64,000 nt of DNA from positions 19,626 through 83,625 of the forward strand of contig NZ_HE611051.1 of NCBI RefSeq assembly GCF_000285575.1, given 5' to 3'. The notes beneath the pieces are model-generated. The model was not told where the DNA came from, did no database searches, and saw nothing but the letters and a program-made list of their open reading frames with translations. The position numbers and the translations under genes are program-made. Of the stretch, positions 9,384 to 17,396 are shown piece by piece (positions within the stretch are counted from its first letter, which is position 1; every line of letters starts with the position of its first letter). This DNA is from Clostridium senegalense JC122. GTDB lineage: Bacteria > Bacillota > Clostridia > Clostridiales > Clostridiaceae.

Positions 9384-9538
9384 AAATCTCATTCCTTTCT
9401 TAAACTTTATTTTATTTTTTATATACTAAAATTATAAACCAATAAATTATTTTTTGCATAAATATTTTTCATTTACAATCACCATTTTTTGTAAGTTACA
9501 TATAATGATTTTAGAAACACTAATTAATGAGGTGCGAT

Positions 9539-10204
9539 ATGTATTTTAGGAGTAATTTAGATAATTTAAATAATAAAAGTAACATATTAACCTTTGTAAG
9601 GTTATTACACGCATCTCCTGATGCGCCACCAGTAGATGTTTACGTAAATAATTTACCTTTAATAAAGGATCTTCATTATAAAGAATTCACAAATTACGTT
9701 AAACTATTACCTGGAAAATATAATATTAAAATTATTAAAAGTAGTAATCCTAGTGAAACTTTATATGATACTATATTGGATATTCCTGAAAATAAAATTT
9801 TCACAATAGCTGCTATTGGAAAATTCCCAAATGATTTTGAATTATATCCAATTATAGAAAACTATAATGGACCTTATAATGATAATGAAGTAAAAATAAG
9901 AATAGTAAATTTAATACCAGAAAGTCCAAATTTAGATGTTTCACTTAATAGTAATGAAATAACTTTCAATGATTTAATGTATATGGAGGTAGAAAATTAC
10001 AAAGAAATTCCTCCAAAAAAATATAGTTTTGATGTGAAATTTCAAAACACAGACATTACTATGCTTTATATACCTAATGCACTTTTAAAACCTTCTAAAT
10101 TTTACACATTATATTTAGTAGGAAAATTAGGTGCTAAACCAGGTGTTGAAGGTCTAATTCCATTAGATGGAATTACATATTTGAATCATTATTCAGATAT
10201 GTAA
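9539..10204 (+). CDS. DUF4397 domain protein
   Basis: 221 residues. It contains FVRLLHASPDAPPVDVYVN, the hallmark opening of DUF4397, then KLLPGKYNIKI, followed by a second, related unit (VKIRIVNLIPESPNLDVSLN, KEIPPKKYSFDV). So it has two tandem immunoglobulin-like beta units. There is no signal peptide or membrane segment, although many DUF4397 proteins are secreted. The function of the family is not established; a role at the spore or cell surface is only a guess. The start ATG 9539 is preferred because GAGGTG precedes it; the in-frame ATG at 9527 overlaps that signal. Confidence 0.85.
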   Translation: MYFRSNLDNLNNKSNILTFVRLLHASPDAPPVDVYVNNLPLIKDLHYKEFTNYVKLLPGKYNIKIIKSSNPSETLYDTILDIPENKIFTIAAIGKFPNDFELYPIIENYNGPYNDNEVKIRIVNLIPESPNLDVSLNSNEITFNDLMYMEVENYKEIPPKKYSFDVKFQNTDITMLYIPNALLKPSKFYTLYLVGKLGAKPGVEGLIPLDGITYLNHYSDM

Positions 10205-10295
10205 AGTTTTTAAGCAAGTATCTTTCAAACTGATTATAACAGTTTGAATTTCCCCCATAAAAAATTTATTTAATTTAATATTATTTTATAATTTA

Positions 10296-10320
10296 GACCT
10301 TACAAAGGTCTTATTTTTTT
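10296..10320 (+). terminator. Terminator of the DUF4397 gene
   Basis: Stem AGACCT (10296-10301) / AGGTCT (10307-10312) with a T-run. A second hairpin, TCAAACTG/CAGTTTGA at about 10227-10248, precedes it without a T-tail. Confidence 0.75.
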
Positions 10321-10340
10321 ATATTTACCTAAATTATATA

Positions 10341-10383
10341 AAAAAACACTAATAATACAAAATTAAATGTGTTACTAGTGTTT
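10341..10383 (-). terminator. Terminator of the degV-padR operon
   Basis: On the minus strand AAACACTA (10383-10376) pairs with TAGTGTTT (10351-10344) and is followed by T-residues; it starts 6 nt after the padR stop. Confidence 0.8.
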
Positions 10384-10388
10384 CTTTA

Positions 10389-10829
10389 TTACTCATATAA
10401 ATCTTTATATATTATTTTAAATACTTCTAATGCTTCTTCTATCCTATCTTTAAGTAAATATTTCTTATGATGAAGTTCTTTTTCCCCATCTTCTGTTAAT
10501 TTATATATCTTTTGCATCTTTTTCTTTGAATCATCCCAATTCCCAACTATAAGTTTTTTCTTTTCTAACTTTTTTAATAGAGGATAAATTCCACCTGTAC
10601 TAGGAACCCATTTTCCATTAGTTCTTTCACCAATTTTATTAGATATATCATTCCCATTAGTTGCACCAATACTCAATATGTATAATACATATATTGGTAA
10701 TAAACCTTTAGTAAAAACTTGACCTACAGCTTCTTTTTCCTGCTGAACTTTTTTTAGCTCATTCAATTTATTTTTATATTCCTCATATAATATACGTTCT
10801 TCCTCTTTTATATCCTTCATAGTAGCCAT
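10389..10829 (-). CDS. PadR-family transcriptional regulator
   Basis: 146 residues. The winged helix is clear: LPIYVLYILSIGATNGNDI (helices 1-2), STGGIYPLLKKLEKKKLI (recognition helix and wing) and KIYKLTEDGEKEL, followed by a C-terminal dimerisation helix. An N-terminal coiled coil (DIKEEERILYEEYKNK) precedes it. It is translationally coupled to degV: its ribosome site GAGG lies inside the last codons of degV, and the start is 4 nt past the degV stop. PadR proteins often repress their own operon; a perfect palindrome over the degV promoter is the natural candidate operator. Confidence 0.9.
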   Translation of the reverse strand: MATMKDIKEEERILYEEYKNKLNELKKVQQEKEAVGQVFTKGLLPIYVLYILSIGATNGNDISNKIGERTNGKWVPSTGGIYPLLKKLEKKKLIVGNWDDSKKKMQKIYKLTEDGEKELHHKKYLLKDRIEEALEVFKIIYKDLYE

Positions 10830-10832
10830 TCA

Positions 10833-11678
10833 CTAAACCTCATAGAAAGCTATTCCTAAAAGTCCTGGTCCTGAATGTAATCCTGCAACTGGGCTTATGT
10901 CCCCACTAAAAAATATGTTATTTATATTAGGGTGATTTGATATTTCCTGCAAATACTTCTCTGCCTCTTCTTCAGCACCACCATTACCTATATATACATC
11001 ACACTTTTTATCATCTAATATTTTTTTACCTATTGCTAACATTTTATTTATAGATTGTTTTCTTCCCCTTGCTTTATCATAAGTAGAATATTCTCCTTCT
11101 TCATCAACAAGAACTATAGGCTTTATATTCAATAATTCACCTATTACACCTGCAACTTTTCCTATTCTTCCACCTTTTTTTAAATATTCTAATGTACCTA
11201 TTATAAAAAATGTTTTTATCTTACTTCTAACTTCTATTAACTTTTCTACAATCTTCTCAAATTCTAGTCCACTATTTATCATTTCTCCAGCTTCTTTTAT
11301 TATAATAGTCTCTGCACATGATATACTCTTTGAGTCTATTACTTCAGTCTTTATTGTTGGATAATCTTCACTTACAAGCCTCAAAGCATTATTTAATCCT
11401 GACAATTTACTTGATATTGTAACTGCTATCACATGTGTATATCCTTCTTTTTCCAACTGATTAAAAAGTACTCCCATATCTTTCATAGATGGTAATGAAG
11501 ATGTCGGTGATTCTGTATCTAAAACTTTGTAAACATCATTTAAAGTTATATCTACTCCATCTCTATAATCCTTATCTTTTATAATTATTCTAAAGGGTAA
11601 TACTTTTACATTGTATTTATCTATTACATCTTTTCTTATATCAGATGCACTATCTGTTATTAATGCTATTTTATTCAT
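10833..11678 (-). CDS. DegV family (FakB-like) fatty-acid-binding protein
   Basis: 281-residue DegV protein: ALITDSASDIRKDV at the N-terminus, TSSLPSM loop (fatty-acid carboxylate-binding Ser), VIDSKSIS, the conserved GGRIGKVAGVIGELLNIKPI and the C-terminal PVAGLHSGPGLLGIAF. DegV/FakB proteins present fatty acids to the kinase FakA, feeding phospholipid synthesis. The fakA gene is not in this window. ATG 11678 follows AGGAGGAC. First gene of an operon with padR. Confidence 0.92.
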   Translation of the reverse strand: MNKIALITDSASDIRKDVIDKYNVKVLPFRIIIKDKDYRDGVDITLNDVYKVLDTESPTSSLPSMKDMGVLFNQLEKEGYTHVIAVTISSKLSGLNNALRLVSEDYPTIKTEVIDSKSISCAETIIIKEAGEMINSGLEFEKIVEKLIEVRSKIKTFFIIGTLEYLKKGGRIGKVAGVIGELLNIKPIVLVDEEGEYSTYDKARGRKQSINKMLAIGKKILDDKKCDVYIGNGGAEEEAEKYLQEISNHPNINNIFFSGDISPVAGLHSGPGLLGIAFYEV

Positions 11679-11743
11679 AAAAGTCCTCCTAATAGTATTT
11701 ATATTATTTTACCTATAATTATTATATACTATTTTATACCTAA

Positions 11744-11775
11744 TTATCAATAGTGATAATTAGCACTATTGATAA
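11744..11775. promoter_or_regulatory. Perfect 12-8-12 palindrome over the degV-padR promoter
   Basis: TTATCAATAGTG (11744-11755) and CACTATTGATAA (11764-11775) are perfect inverted copies separated by 8 nt. On the minus strand the inner part supplies a -35 TTGATA (11750-11745), and a -10 TATAAT follows after 18 nt, so binding would block the promoter. PadR family operators are long inverted repeats of this kind. That PadR itself binds here is inference. Confidence 0.7.
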
Positions 11776-11995
11776 CCATCACTACTGATATACTTCAAAT
11801 ACTTGTTATATTACAAAAAGACAAAGGCCCCAGCAATATATAATTACTATGACCTTCATCTTAACACATTAAATTAAATATAATAAATTTACTTGTTTAA
11901 GGCAAATTCTAAACTATTTTCACCAAAAAGTCTATACTTTAGAATAAATTTGTTTGAAAATTTACTTTAAATAAATTTTTTCTATTAAAATTTAC
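11776..11995. other. Intergenic stretch without recognisable gene
   Basis: AT-rich spacer between the degV promoter region and the stop of the DUF1450 gene (both genes leftward). Near-inverted elements AAATTCTAAA (about 11907) and TTTAGAATAAATTT (about 11938) may form a weak 3' hairpin for the cob operon transcript. I see no small ORF with a ribosome site. Confidence 0.4.
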
Positions 11996-12220
11996 TTATT
12001 TTTTCAAAACTAATTTTATATTTTCATATAAAGATTCTTTTGATTCTGACACTATAAGCTCACCATCTACTCTAGCTATAAAATCCCAACTACATTTATC
12101 ACAAGCTCCTATGCATTTATTTATTGTTGTCTCATGCTCTGGAAATTCTTTATCTATTCTTTCCTTTACATATTCAAAGTCTGCATTACAAGTACAAAAG
12201 CTTATTCTCTTTTTATTCAT
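11996..12220 (-). CDS. DUF1450 small cysteine-rich protein
   Basis: 74 residues with CTCN near the N-terminus and CIGACDKCSWDF in the middle, five Cys in all, as in the DUF1450/YuzB-like family. The Cys pattern suggests a metal or Fe-S site, but no biochemical role is established to my knowledge. It is the last gene of the cobC-cobU-cobS run, 12 nt after cobS with AAGGAG before ATG, so a role linked to cobalamin or cobalt handling is possible; this rests only on position. Confidence 0.8.
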   Translation of the reverse strand: MNKKRISFCTCNADFEYVKERIDKEFPEHETTINKCIGACDKCSWDFIARVDGELIVSESKESLYENIKLVLKK

Positions 12221-12232
12221 AAAAAACTCCTT

Positions 12233-12994
12233 TTATATCATAAAAAATACCATTAATGCTAAAACCTCTGCTAATTCATTAACAGCCCCTAAGGTATCTC
12301 CTGTTAACCCATTAATTTTAGAATTACAAAAACAATTAAATCCATATGCCATTATTAATACTGCTAATGTTATTGTGCAAGCCTCTCTAACATTTATAAA
12401 AATCAGCTCTAAGGCTATAACTAATATTATAGTTAATACTAATTGACTTTTTTTTATTTTTCCTATAAATATATTTCCACTACCATTTTCTTTCGCTGGT
12501 TTTCCTATTGTAGAAATAAACACTATAGCCAACCTTCCTACAACTGGTGCAACTATTATTAATTCTGGAATAGAACTTTCTATTGCTAAACTAATTAAAT
12601 TGTACTTAAGCAATACATCCATGATTATAGCTACACATGAATAAACTCCAATTTGGCTATCCTTCATTATCTCTATAATTCTTCCTTTTCCACCTCTAAA
12701 TGCGAAGAAACCATCACATACATCACCTAACCCATCCATATGTAATGCACCTGTTAGTATAGCCGATGTTATTAATACTAAGATAGCCACTATTGTTGGA
12801 GGGAAAAAGTTTATCATTACTACATACACAACGTACTCTATAAGACCGATTATTAAAGCTATTATTGGGAAAAATATAGATCCCCTTATAAAATTTTCAT
12901 TTGTGCATTCTAACTCAATATTTATAGGTATTCTTGTAAAAAATTGAACATATAATAAAAAATCATTCATATATTTTTTTATATAATTCTTCAT
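12233..12994 (-). CDS. cobS: Adenosylcobinamide-GDP ribazoletransferase (cobalamin synthase)
   Basis: 253-residue polytopic membrane protein. QFFTRIPI near the N-terminus and GALHMDGLGDVCDGFFAF with its Asp-rich metal site are CobS signatures, followed by KDSQIGVYSC. It joins adenosylcobinamide-GDP to alpha-ribazole(-phosphate) in the membrane, completing the nucleotide loop. It sits 13 nt after cobU in the leftward cobC-cobU-cobS operon. Confidence 0.95.
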   Translation of the reverse strand: MKNYIKKYMNDFLLYVQFFTRIPINIELECTNENFIRGSIFFPIIALIIGLIEYVVYVVMINFFPPTIVAILVLITSAILTGALHMDGLGDVCDGFFAFRGGKGRIIEIMKDSQIGVYSCVAIIMDVLLKYNLISLAIESSIPELIIVAPVVGRLAIVFISTIGKPAKENGSGNIFIGKIKKSQLVLTIILVIALELIFINVREACTITLAVLIMAYGFNCFCNSKINGLTGDTLGAVNELAEVLALMVFFMI

Positions 12995-13007
12995 AATACT
13001 CTCCTAA

Positions 13008-13556
13008 TTATTTTAATTTTAAAGGCAATCCGCAAGCTACAAAATAAACCTCATCACATAATTTTGCAATGAACTGATTAATTGATCCTGCTATGTCTCT
13101 ATATATTCTACTTAATTTATATTCTGGTATAAGTCCACTACCAACTTCATTGGTAACCATTATTAAATTTTTATTACACTCTTTTGCTTTTATAATTAAC
13201 TTTTCTACTTGAATCTTTATAACATCTTCTATATGTTCTGCTTCTTCTAACGATAAATCATCAAAATTTGTTTTTTCATTAAACATTAAATTTGTAACCA
13301 TTATAGTAATACAATCTAATAATATGTTTTTTTCTTTACTATTTTCTATAGCAATATGTAAGTCTTTAAATCCTTCATATGTATTCCATTTACTATTTCT
13401 TCTTTGAATATGCTTATTTATTCTATTTTCCATTTCTTTATCTGTAACTATAGCTGTAGCTATATATAAAACATCATCAGTATCTTTAAGTAGACTTTCT
13501 GCAAAACCACTTTTTCCACTTCTACTACCACCAGTTACTAAGACTATTTTTCCCAT
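13008..13556 (-). CDS. cobU: Adenosylcobinamide kinase/adenosylcobinamide-phosphate guanylyltransferase
   Basis: 182 residues, Walker A GGSRSGKSGFAE at residues 9-20, the ATAIVTDKEMENRI and HIQRRNSKWNTYE segment with the nucleotidylated His, LLDCITIMVTNL and VTNEVGSGLIPE. It phosphorylates adenosylcobinamide and adds GMP. ATG 13556 follows an AGGTG site. It belongs to an operon with cobC upstream and cobS downstream. Confidence 0.95.
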   Translation of the reverse strand: MGKIVLVTGGSRSGKSGFAESLLKDTDDVLYIATAIVTDKEMENRINKHIQRRNSKWNTYEGFKDLHIAIENSKEKNILLDCITIMVTNLMFNEKTNFDDLSLEEAEHIEDVIKIQVEKLIIKAKECNKNLIMVTNEVGSGLIPEYKLSRIYRDIAGSINQFIAKLCDEVYFVACGLPLKLK

Positions 13557-13604
13557 AAATTACACCTACCTTAAAATATTTATATTTAATTATTTAAATA
13601 AATT

Positions 13605-14207
13605 TTACAAAACATTATTGGGTATAATTCCTTCAATAAATAAATTGTTATATTCATATTTAATTATTGAAACATCTCCATTTTTAGAAGCAAATTTCCA
13701 AAACAATTCCATATTATCATCAGCAATATAACAATATATACTTCTAATTACCCCACTATGGGCAACTATTAAAACATTTTCATCATCTTCTTTTATAATC
13801 TCTTGAAAAAAACTTTTTACGCGAAAATACATATCTTTATAACTTTCACCTTCAGGTGGTTTAAAACCAATCCAATCTTTTCCCCATTCATCGCATTCTT
13901 TTGTATATTCTGACTTTAACTCATCATACTTTTTACCTTCAAATGCTCCAAAATTTCTTTCATTTAATCTAGAATCTCTAATAATCTCATCATAATTAAA
14001 CTTATCACATAATATTTCTTTTGCAGTTTGAATTGTTCTTTCTTTTTCGCTTACATAAACCTTATCTATTTTTTTATCTTTTAAAAAATTTCTTAGTTTT
14101 TCACACTGATATATTCCATAATCGGTCAACCCATTATCTATATCACCATAAAATTTTTCATCCTTATTTTCTTTAGTTTCTCCATGTCTAACTAAATATA
14201 TATTCAA
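13605..14207 (-). CDS. cobC: Alpha-ribazole phosphatase (histidine phosphatase family)
   Basis: 200-residue phosphoglycerate-mutase-like phosphatase. The catalytic LVRHGET is at residues 5-11, with SEKERTIQTA, NERNFGAFEGKKYDE and VAHSGVIRSI carrying the second His. The family includes many substrates; CobC (removal of phosphate from alpha-ribazole phosphate or cobalamin phosphate) is chosen because cobU and cobS follow directly. The start is TTG 14207 with GAAGGTGA 5 nt upstream; no ATG fits. No B12 riboswitch element is recognisable upstream. Confidence 0.82.
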   Translation of the reverse strand: MNIYLVRHGETKENKDEKFYGDIDNGLTDYGIYQCEKLRNFLKDKKIDKVYVSEKERTIQTAKEILCDKFNYDEIIRDSRLNERNFGAFEGKKYDELKSEYTKECDEWGKDWIGFKPPEGESYKDMYFRVKSFFQEIIKEDDENVLIVAHSGVIRSIYCYIADDNMELFWKFASKNGDVSIIKYEYNNLFIEGIIPNNVL

Positions 14208-14375
14208 TTTATCACCTTCTATGTACTTAAAACTTTTTAGTATTAGTTTATTTTTTAAGATTATAAACTTTAATTTTAAAACTGCCCTACATATCTTATA
14301 TTACTGTTTTTTCTAATAAAAAACAAGGAACGATATAGTAAAAAATCTCTAACTTTAATTTATTATTATATATAG

Positions 14376-14535
14376 GTTTCCAAGTTGACTCTTTAAACAA
14401 TCCATTCCAAAACTTGGATACCTAAAATAGTGAGACATGCTCCGAATCACTTTAAATTCAATGCTGCATCTTGTATGAAAATATTTTAAAGTTATTGAAT
14501 AAATTTAAATTGAATCTTATTTTCCTATATAAATA
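14376..14535 (+). repeat. Dispersed non-coding repeat, copy A
   Basis: Part of the 371-nt interval between cobC and znuA. It shares with 28766-28929 (inverted) and 63849-63976 (direct) the core AATAGTGAGACATGCTCC and the near-identical TATTTTAAAGTTATTGAATA followed by AATTTAAAT. The left end can form a hairpin, TCCAAGTT with AACTTGGA about 20 nt apart. No ORF of any size with a ribosome site is present. The rest of the interval (14208-14375) is featureless AT-rich sequence. Confidence 0.85.
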
Positions 14536-14570
14536 ACAAAAGCAATATAATTATAATTAATCATATTGCT
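14536..14570 (-). terminator. Terminator of znuA
   Basis: On the minus strand AGCAATAT (14570-14563) pairs with ATATTGCT (14548-14541), followed by TTTGTTATTT. It lies 9 nt after the znuA stop. Confidence 0.8.
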
Positions 14571-14578
14571 CTTATTAT

Positions 14579-15514
14579 TTATTTTAAACTATTATATATA
14601 ATATCTAAATTTGACTTCATAGATTCCAAATAACTTAAATTATCTTCTTTACTATGTAAAGTATAAATAGTAGCAGTTTTTCCATCTACTTCTTTTGCTA
14701 AAGTTTCTGATACCTGAGGACTAACTAGACTTTCCATAAATATAGTTTTTATATTTTTCTCTTTACATAAGTCTGTTAACTCTTTCATTTTTTTAGGTGA
14801 CGGTTCTCCTTCTGCAAAAACCCCCTCAATACTAATTTGATTTAAATTAAAGTCTCTACAAAGATATGCAAAAGTTGCATGCCCTGTAACAAAATTTTTA
14901 TTACCTATTGAATCAAATTTAACTTTATAATCTTTATATAAATTATCTAATTCATTGGCAAAAGCAGCATAATTTTCTTCATAATACTTACTATTAGCAT
15001 TATCAAGTTCAACTAGAGCATTTTTTATATTTTCACTTTGAATTTTTGCAGTAGTCAAACCTAACCATAAATGTGGGTCTACACCTAAATTTTCATGAGT
15101 ATTTTCTGATTCTATATGTGAACTATTACTATTTTCATCAGATATATTTATAAGATTAACTCCTTGTGATGTATCTATAACTTTTAATTTTTCATTCTTA
15201 ACTGCTTTTATAACATCCTTACTCCAATGTTCCATTCCTGCACCGTTCAATACTAACATATCTGCATTTTCTAATTTTCTTAAATCTTTAGCTTTTGGTT
15301 CAAAATCATGTGGCTCTACACCTTCAGGAATTATAGTATAAACATTAACCTTATCTTTACCTATTTCTTTTACAAACTCCTCCATAGCATAAAAACTTAC
15401 TACAATATTTAATTTCCCATTTTGGGTTTCTATTTCTTCTTTTTTACCACTGCACCCTATTAGTGATAAAGTTATTATTATAATCATTGTATACGATATA
15501 ACTTTCTTAAACAT
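14579..15514 (-). CDS. znuA: Zinc ABC transporter substrate-binding lipoprotein
   Basis: 311 residues. The lipoprotein signal peptide ends with the lipobox LIGC at about residues 18-21. Cluster A-I metal-binding features follow: EGVEPHDFEPK with a ligand His, an acidic/His loop (SSHIESENTHEN) and GVDPHLWLGL, then VTGHATFAYL, with FMESLVSPQVSETLAKE near the end. It captures zinc (possibly manganese) outside the membrane for ZnuB/ZnuC. It is divergent from znuCB across a 282-nt region holding candidate Zur boxes. ATG 15514 has only a moderate AGG site. Confidence 0.88.
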   Translation of the reverse strand: MFKKVISYTMIIIITLSLIGCSGKKEEIETQNGKLNIVVSFYAMEEFVKEIGKDKVNVYTIIPEGVEPHDFEPKAKDLRKLENADMLVLNGAGMEHWSKDVIKAVKNEKLKVIDTSQGVNLINISDENSNSSHIESENTHENLGVDPHLWLGLTTAKIQSENIKNALVELDNANSKYYEENYAAFANELDNLYKDYKVKFDSIGNKNFVTGHATFAYLCRDFNLNQISIEGVFAEGEPSPKKMKELTDLCKEKNIKTIFMESLVSPQVSETLAKEVDGKTATIYTLHSKEDNLSYLESMKSNLDIIYNSLK

Positions 15515-15566
15515 TTATTTTAAAATCCTCCACTAAATTATTAATTACAAATTTTCAATAGGTATT

Positions 15567-15579
15567 GCAAATCATTTGC
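15567..15579. promoter_or_regulatory. Candidate zinc-uptake-regulator site near znuA
   Basis: Perfect palindrome GCAAA-TCA-TTTGC about 53 nt upstream of the znuA start. Its place in the divergent znuA/znuCB promoter region suggests a Fur-family (Zur) operator. The sequence is only loosely like the Bacillus Zur box, so the regulator is inferred. Confidence 0.4.
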
Positions 15580-15755
15580 GTTTATATTATTATAACATTT
15601 GTATTAATATATTCCAATAGTGTTTTTTATAAATTTAAGTTAAATAAAATTTCATTATAAATTTTGTACAAAAGATTTATTTTTATTCAATTGAAGTATT
15701 ATTTTTCAAAGTTATTTTTATTTTTCGTTTTTTATTACATATTTTGGATATAATT

Positions 15756-15766
15756 ATAATGATTAT
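15756..15766. promoter_or_regulatory. Candidate Fur/Zur-type box near znuC
   Basis: ATAAT-G-ATTAT, a perfect 5-1-5 palindrome of the Fur-family NATAATNATTATN type, about 30 nt before znuC. AT-richness makes chance occurrence likely. Confidence 0.35.
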
Positions 15767-15796
15767 GTTTTTTAATAAAATGTTTGGAGGTTTTTT

Positions 15797-16444
15797 ATGA
15801 TTTCAATAAATTCATTATCCTTTTCATATAACTGTAATAAGAATTATTTATTAAAGGATATAAATTTAAATATAAAAAGTGGTAGTTATGTTTCTATAAT
15901 TGGTGAAAATGGTAGTGGAAAAACAACATTAATTAAGCTTATATTAAATTTAATAAAGCCTAGTAAGGGTTCTGTTTCTTTAAGTAGTAAAAATATATCT
16001 TATGTACCTCAAAGAATAACTAACTTGAATGCTGGTTTTCCTATAACTGTTTATGAGGTTTTAGATGTTCATAGAAAAGTTCTTAAAATTAAAGATAAAG
16101 ATTGTATAATTAACGCTTTAAAATCAGTAAATATGTATAATTTTAAAGATTGCTTAATTGGTAGTTTATCTGGAGGTCAACAACAAAAAATCCTTATTGC
16201 AAGAGCAATAATAAGTAAAAGTGATTTGATAATTTTAGATGAACCTTCTACTGCATTAGATGAGCAAAGTACAAAAGATTTATATTCTATTATCACAAAG
16301 CTAAATACAGAAGAATCAGTGACAATTTTATCTATAGAACATAACATTAAGATGGCTATTAAAAATTCATCTCATATTTTATATGTTAAAGATGGAAAAG
16401 CATCACTTCATTCAACTAAGGATAATCTTAATTTTTTATCATAA
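15797..16444 (+). CDS. znuC: Zinc ABC transporter ATPase
   Basis: 215-residue ABC ATPase: Walker A GENGSGKTT (residues 37-45), Q-loop SYVPQR, signature LSGGQQQK, Walker B LIILDEPS and switch His in LSIEHN. Slightly short for the family but complete. It energises zinc import with ZnuB. ATG 15797 follows GGAGG 7 nt upstream. znuB starts 110 nt downstream with its own ribosome site. Confidence 0.9.
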   Translation: MISINSLSFSYNCNKNYLLKDINLNIKSGSYVSIIGENGSGKTTLIKLILNLIKPSKGSVSLSSKNISYVPQRITNLNAGFPITVYEVLDVHRKVLKIKDKDCIINALKSVNMYNFKDCLIGSLSGGQQQKILIARAIISKSDLIILDEPSTALDEQSTKDLYSIITKLNTEESVTILSIEHNIKMAIKNSSHILYVKDGKASLHSTKDNLNFLS

Positions 16445-16553
16445 ACTTTGAAATTACTCTTAATTTATAGTATTAACAAATTAACCTTAGTTTGAACTTT
16501 ATATTACAACGTATAATATTTATACATAAATTTTATTATTTTGGAGGATTAAA

Positions 16554-17342
16554 ATGTTTCATTACGAATTCATGCAAAATGCATTTATTGCAGCTATATT
16601 TATATCTATACTCTGTCCTCTAGTAGGTGTTTTTTTAGTGTTAAAACGCTATTCTATGATGGGCGACACACTTGCTCACAGCTCATTTGCAGGTGTTGCT
16701 ATTGGTCTTGTAACTGGTTTTAACCCTATACTATGTGCTTTTATATTTACAAGCTGCTGTGCTATATTAATAGAAGTTCTACGAAATTATTACAAAAAAC
16801 AGGCAGATTTAATTTTAGTTATAATATTAACTCTAAGTGTGGGAATTGGGATTTCCTTATCTAGTAGTGGAAAAACTAACACAAATATAAATTCTTTTCT
16901 TTTTGGAAGCATATTGACAGTAACTAAACAAGACTTATTCACTATGCTTATATTAAGCATAATTTCTATAATAACCTTATATAAGCTTTATAATAAACTT
17001 ATTTATATAACTTTTGATGAAGAAGGTGCATCGATAAATAATATAAATGTTACTAAAATAAATTATATATTTGCTTTATTAGTAGGAGCTACTATTTCTG
17101 TTTCCATTAGAGTTATGGGTATCTTAGTAATCTCTTCTATGATTGCACTACCTGTAGCTACTGCTCTTCAATATCATAGTGGCTTTAAGAAAACTATGAT
17201 ATTATCTATAATTTTTGGATTTATAGATATAATATCCGGATTATTTCTTTCTTATATTATGAATTGCGCGCCGGGAGGAACAATTGCCCTTGTTTCTGTA
17301 CTAGTTCTTGTGATAGTTCTTGTAGTAAAAGGAAAGCGCTAA
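16554..17342 (+). CDS. znuB: Zinc ABC transporter permease
   Basis: 262-residue ABC-3 family permease with about eight hydrophobic segments. PLVGVFLVLKRYSMMGDTLAHSSFAGVA near the N-terminus is the family signature, and the C-terminus carries APGGTIALVSVL. It forms the membrane channel for ZnuA-delivered zinc. ATG 16554 follows GGAGG. A strong terminator follows directly. Confidence 0.92.
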   Translation: MFHYEFMQNAFIAAIFISILCPLVGVFLVLKRYSMMGDTLAHSSFAGVAIGLVTGFNPILCAFIFTSCCAILIEVLRNYYKKQADLILVIILTLSVGIGISLSSSGKTNTNINSFLFGSILTVTKQDLFTMLILSIISIITLYKLYNKLIYITFDEEGASINNINVTKINYIFALLVGATISVSIRVMGILVISSMIALPVATALQYHSGFKKTMILSIIFGFIDIISGLFLSYIMNCAPGGTIALVSVLVLVIVLVVKGKR

Positions 17343-17345
17343 AAG

Positions 17346-17391
17346 ACTCAGGATACTGTAGTGAATTTTTTTCTACTTATCCTGAGTTTTT
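17346..17391 (+). terminator. Terminator of znuCB
   Basis: Stem ACTCAGGATA (17346-17355) / TATCCTGAGT (17378-17387), then T-rich sequence; it may also serve the convergent reductase gene. Confidence 0.88.
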
Positions 17392-17396
17392 ATATT

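Noticed and set aside
10226-10250. Strong terminator after the DUF4397 gene at the TCAAACTG hairpin
   Set aside because: No T-run follows; the next hairpin (10296-10320) is the better terminator.
14208-14375. Cobalamin riboswitch before cobC
   Set aside because: A short GCCCTAC-type segment drew attention, but no B12-box or conserved core could be traced on the minus strand.
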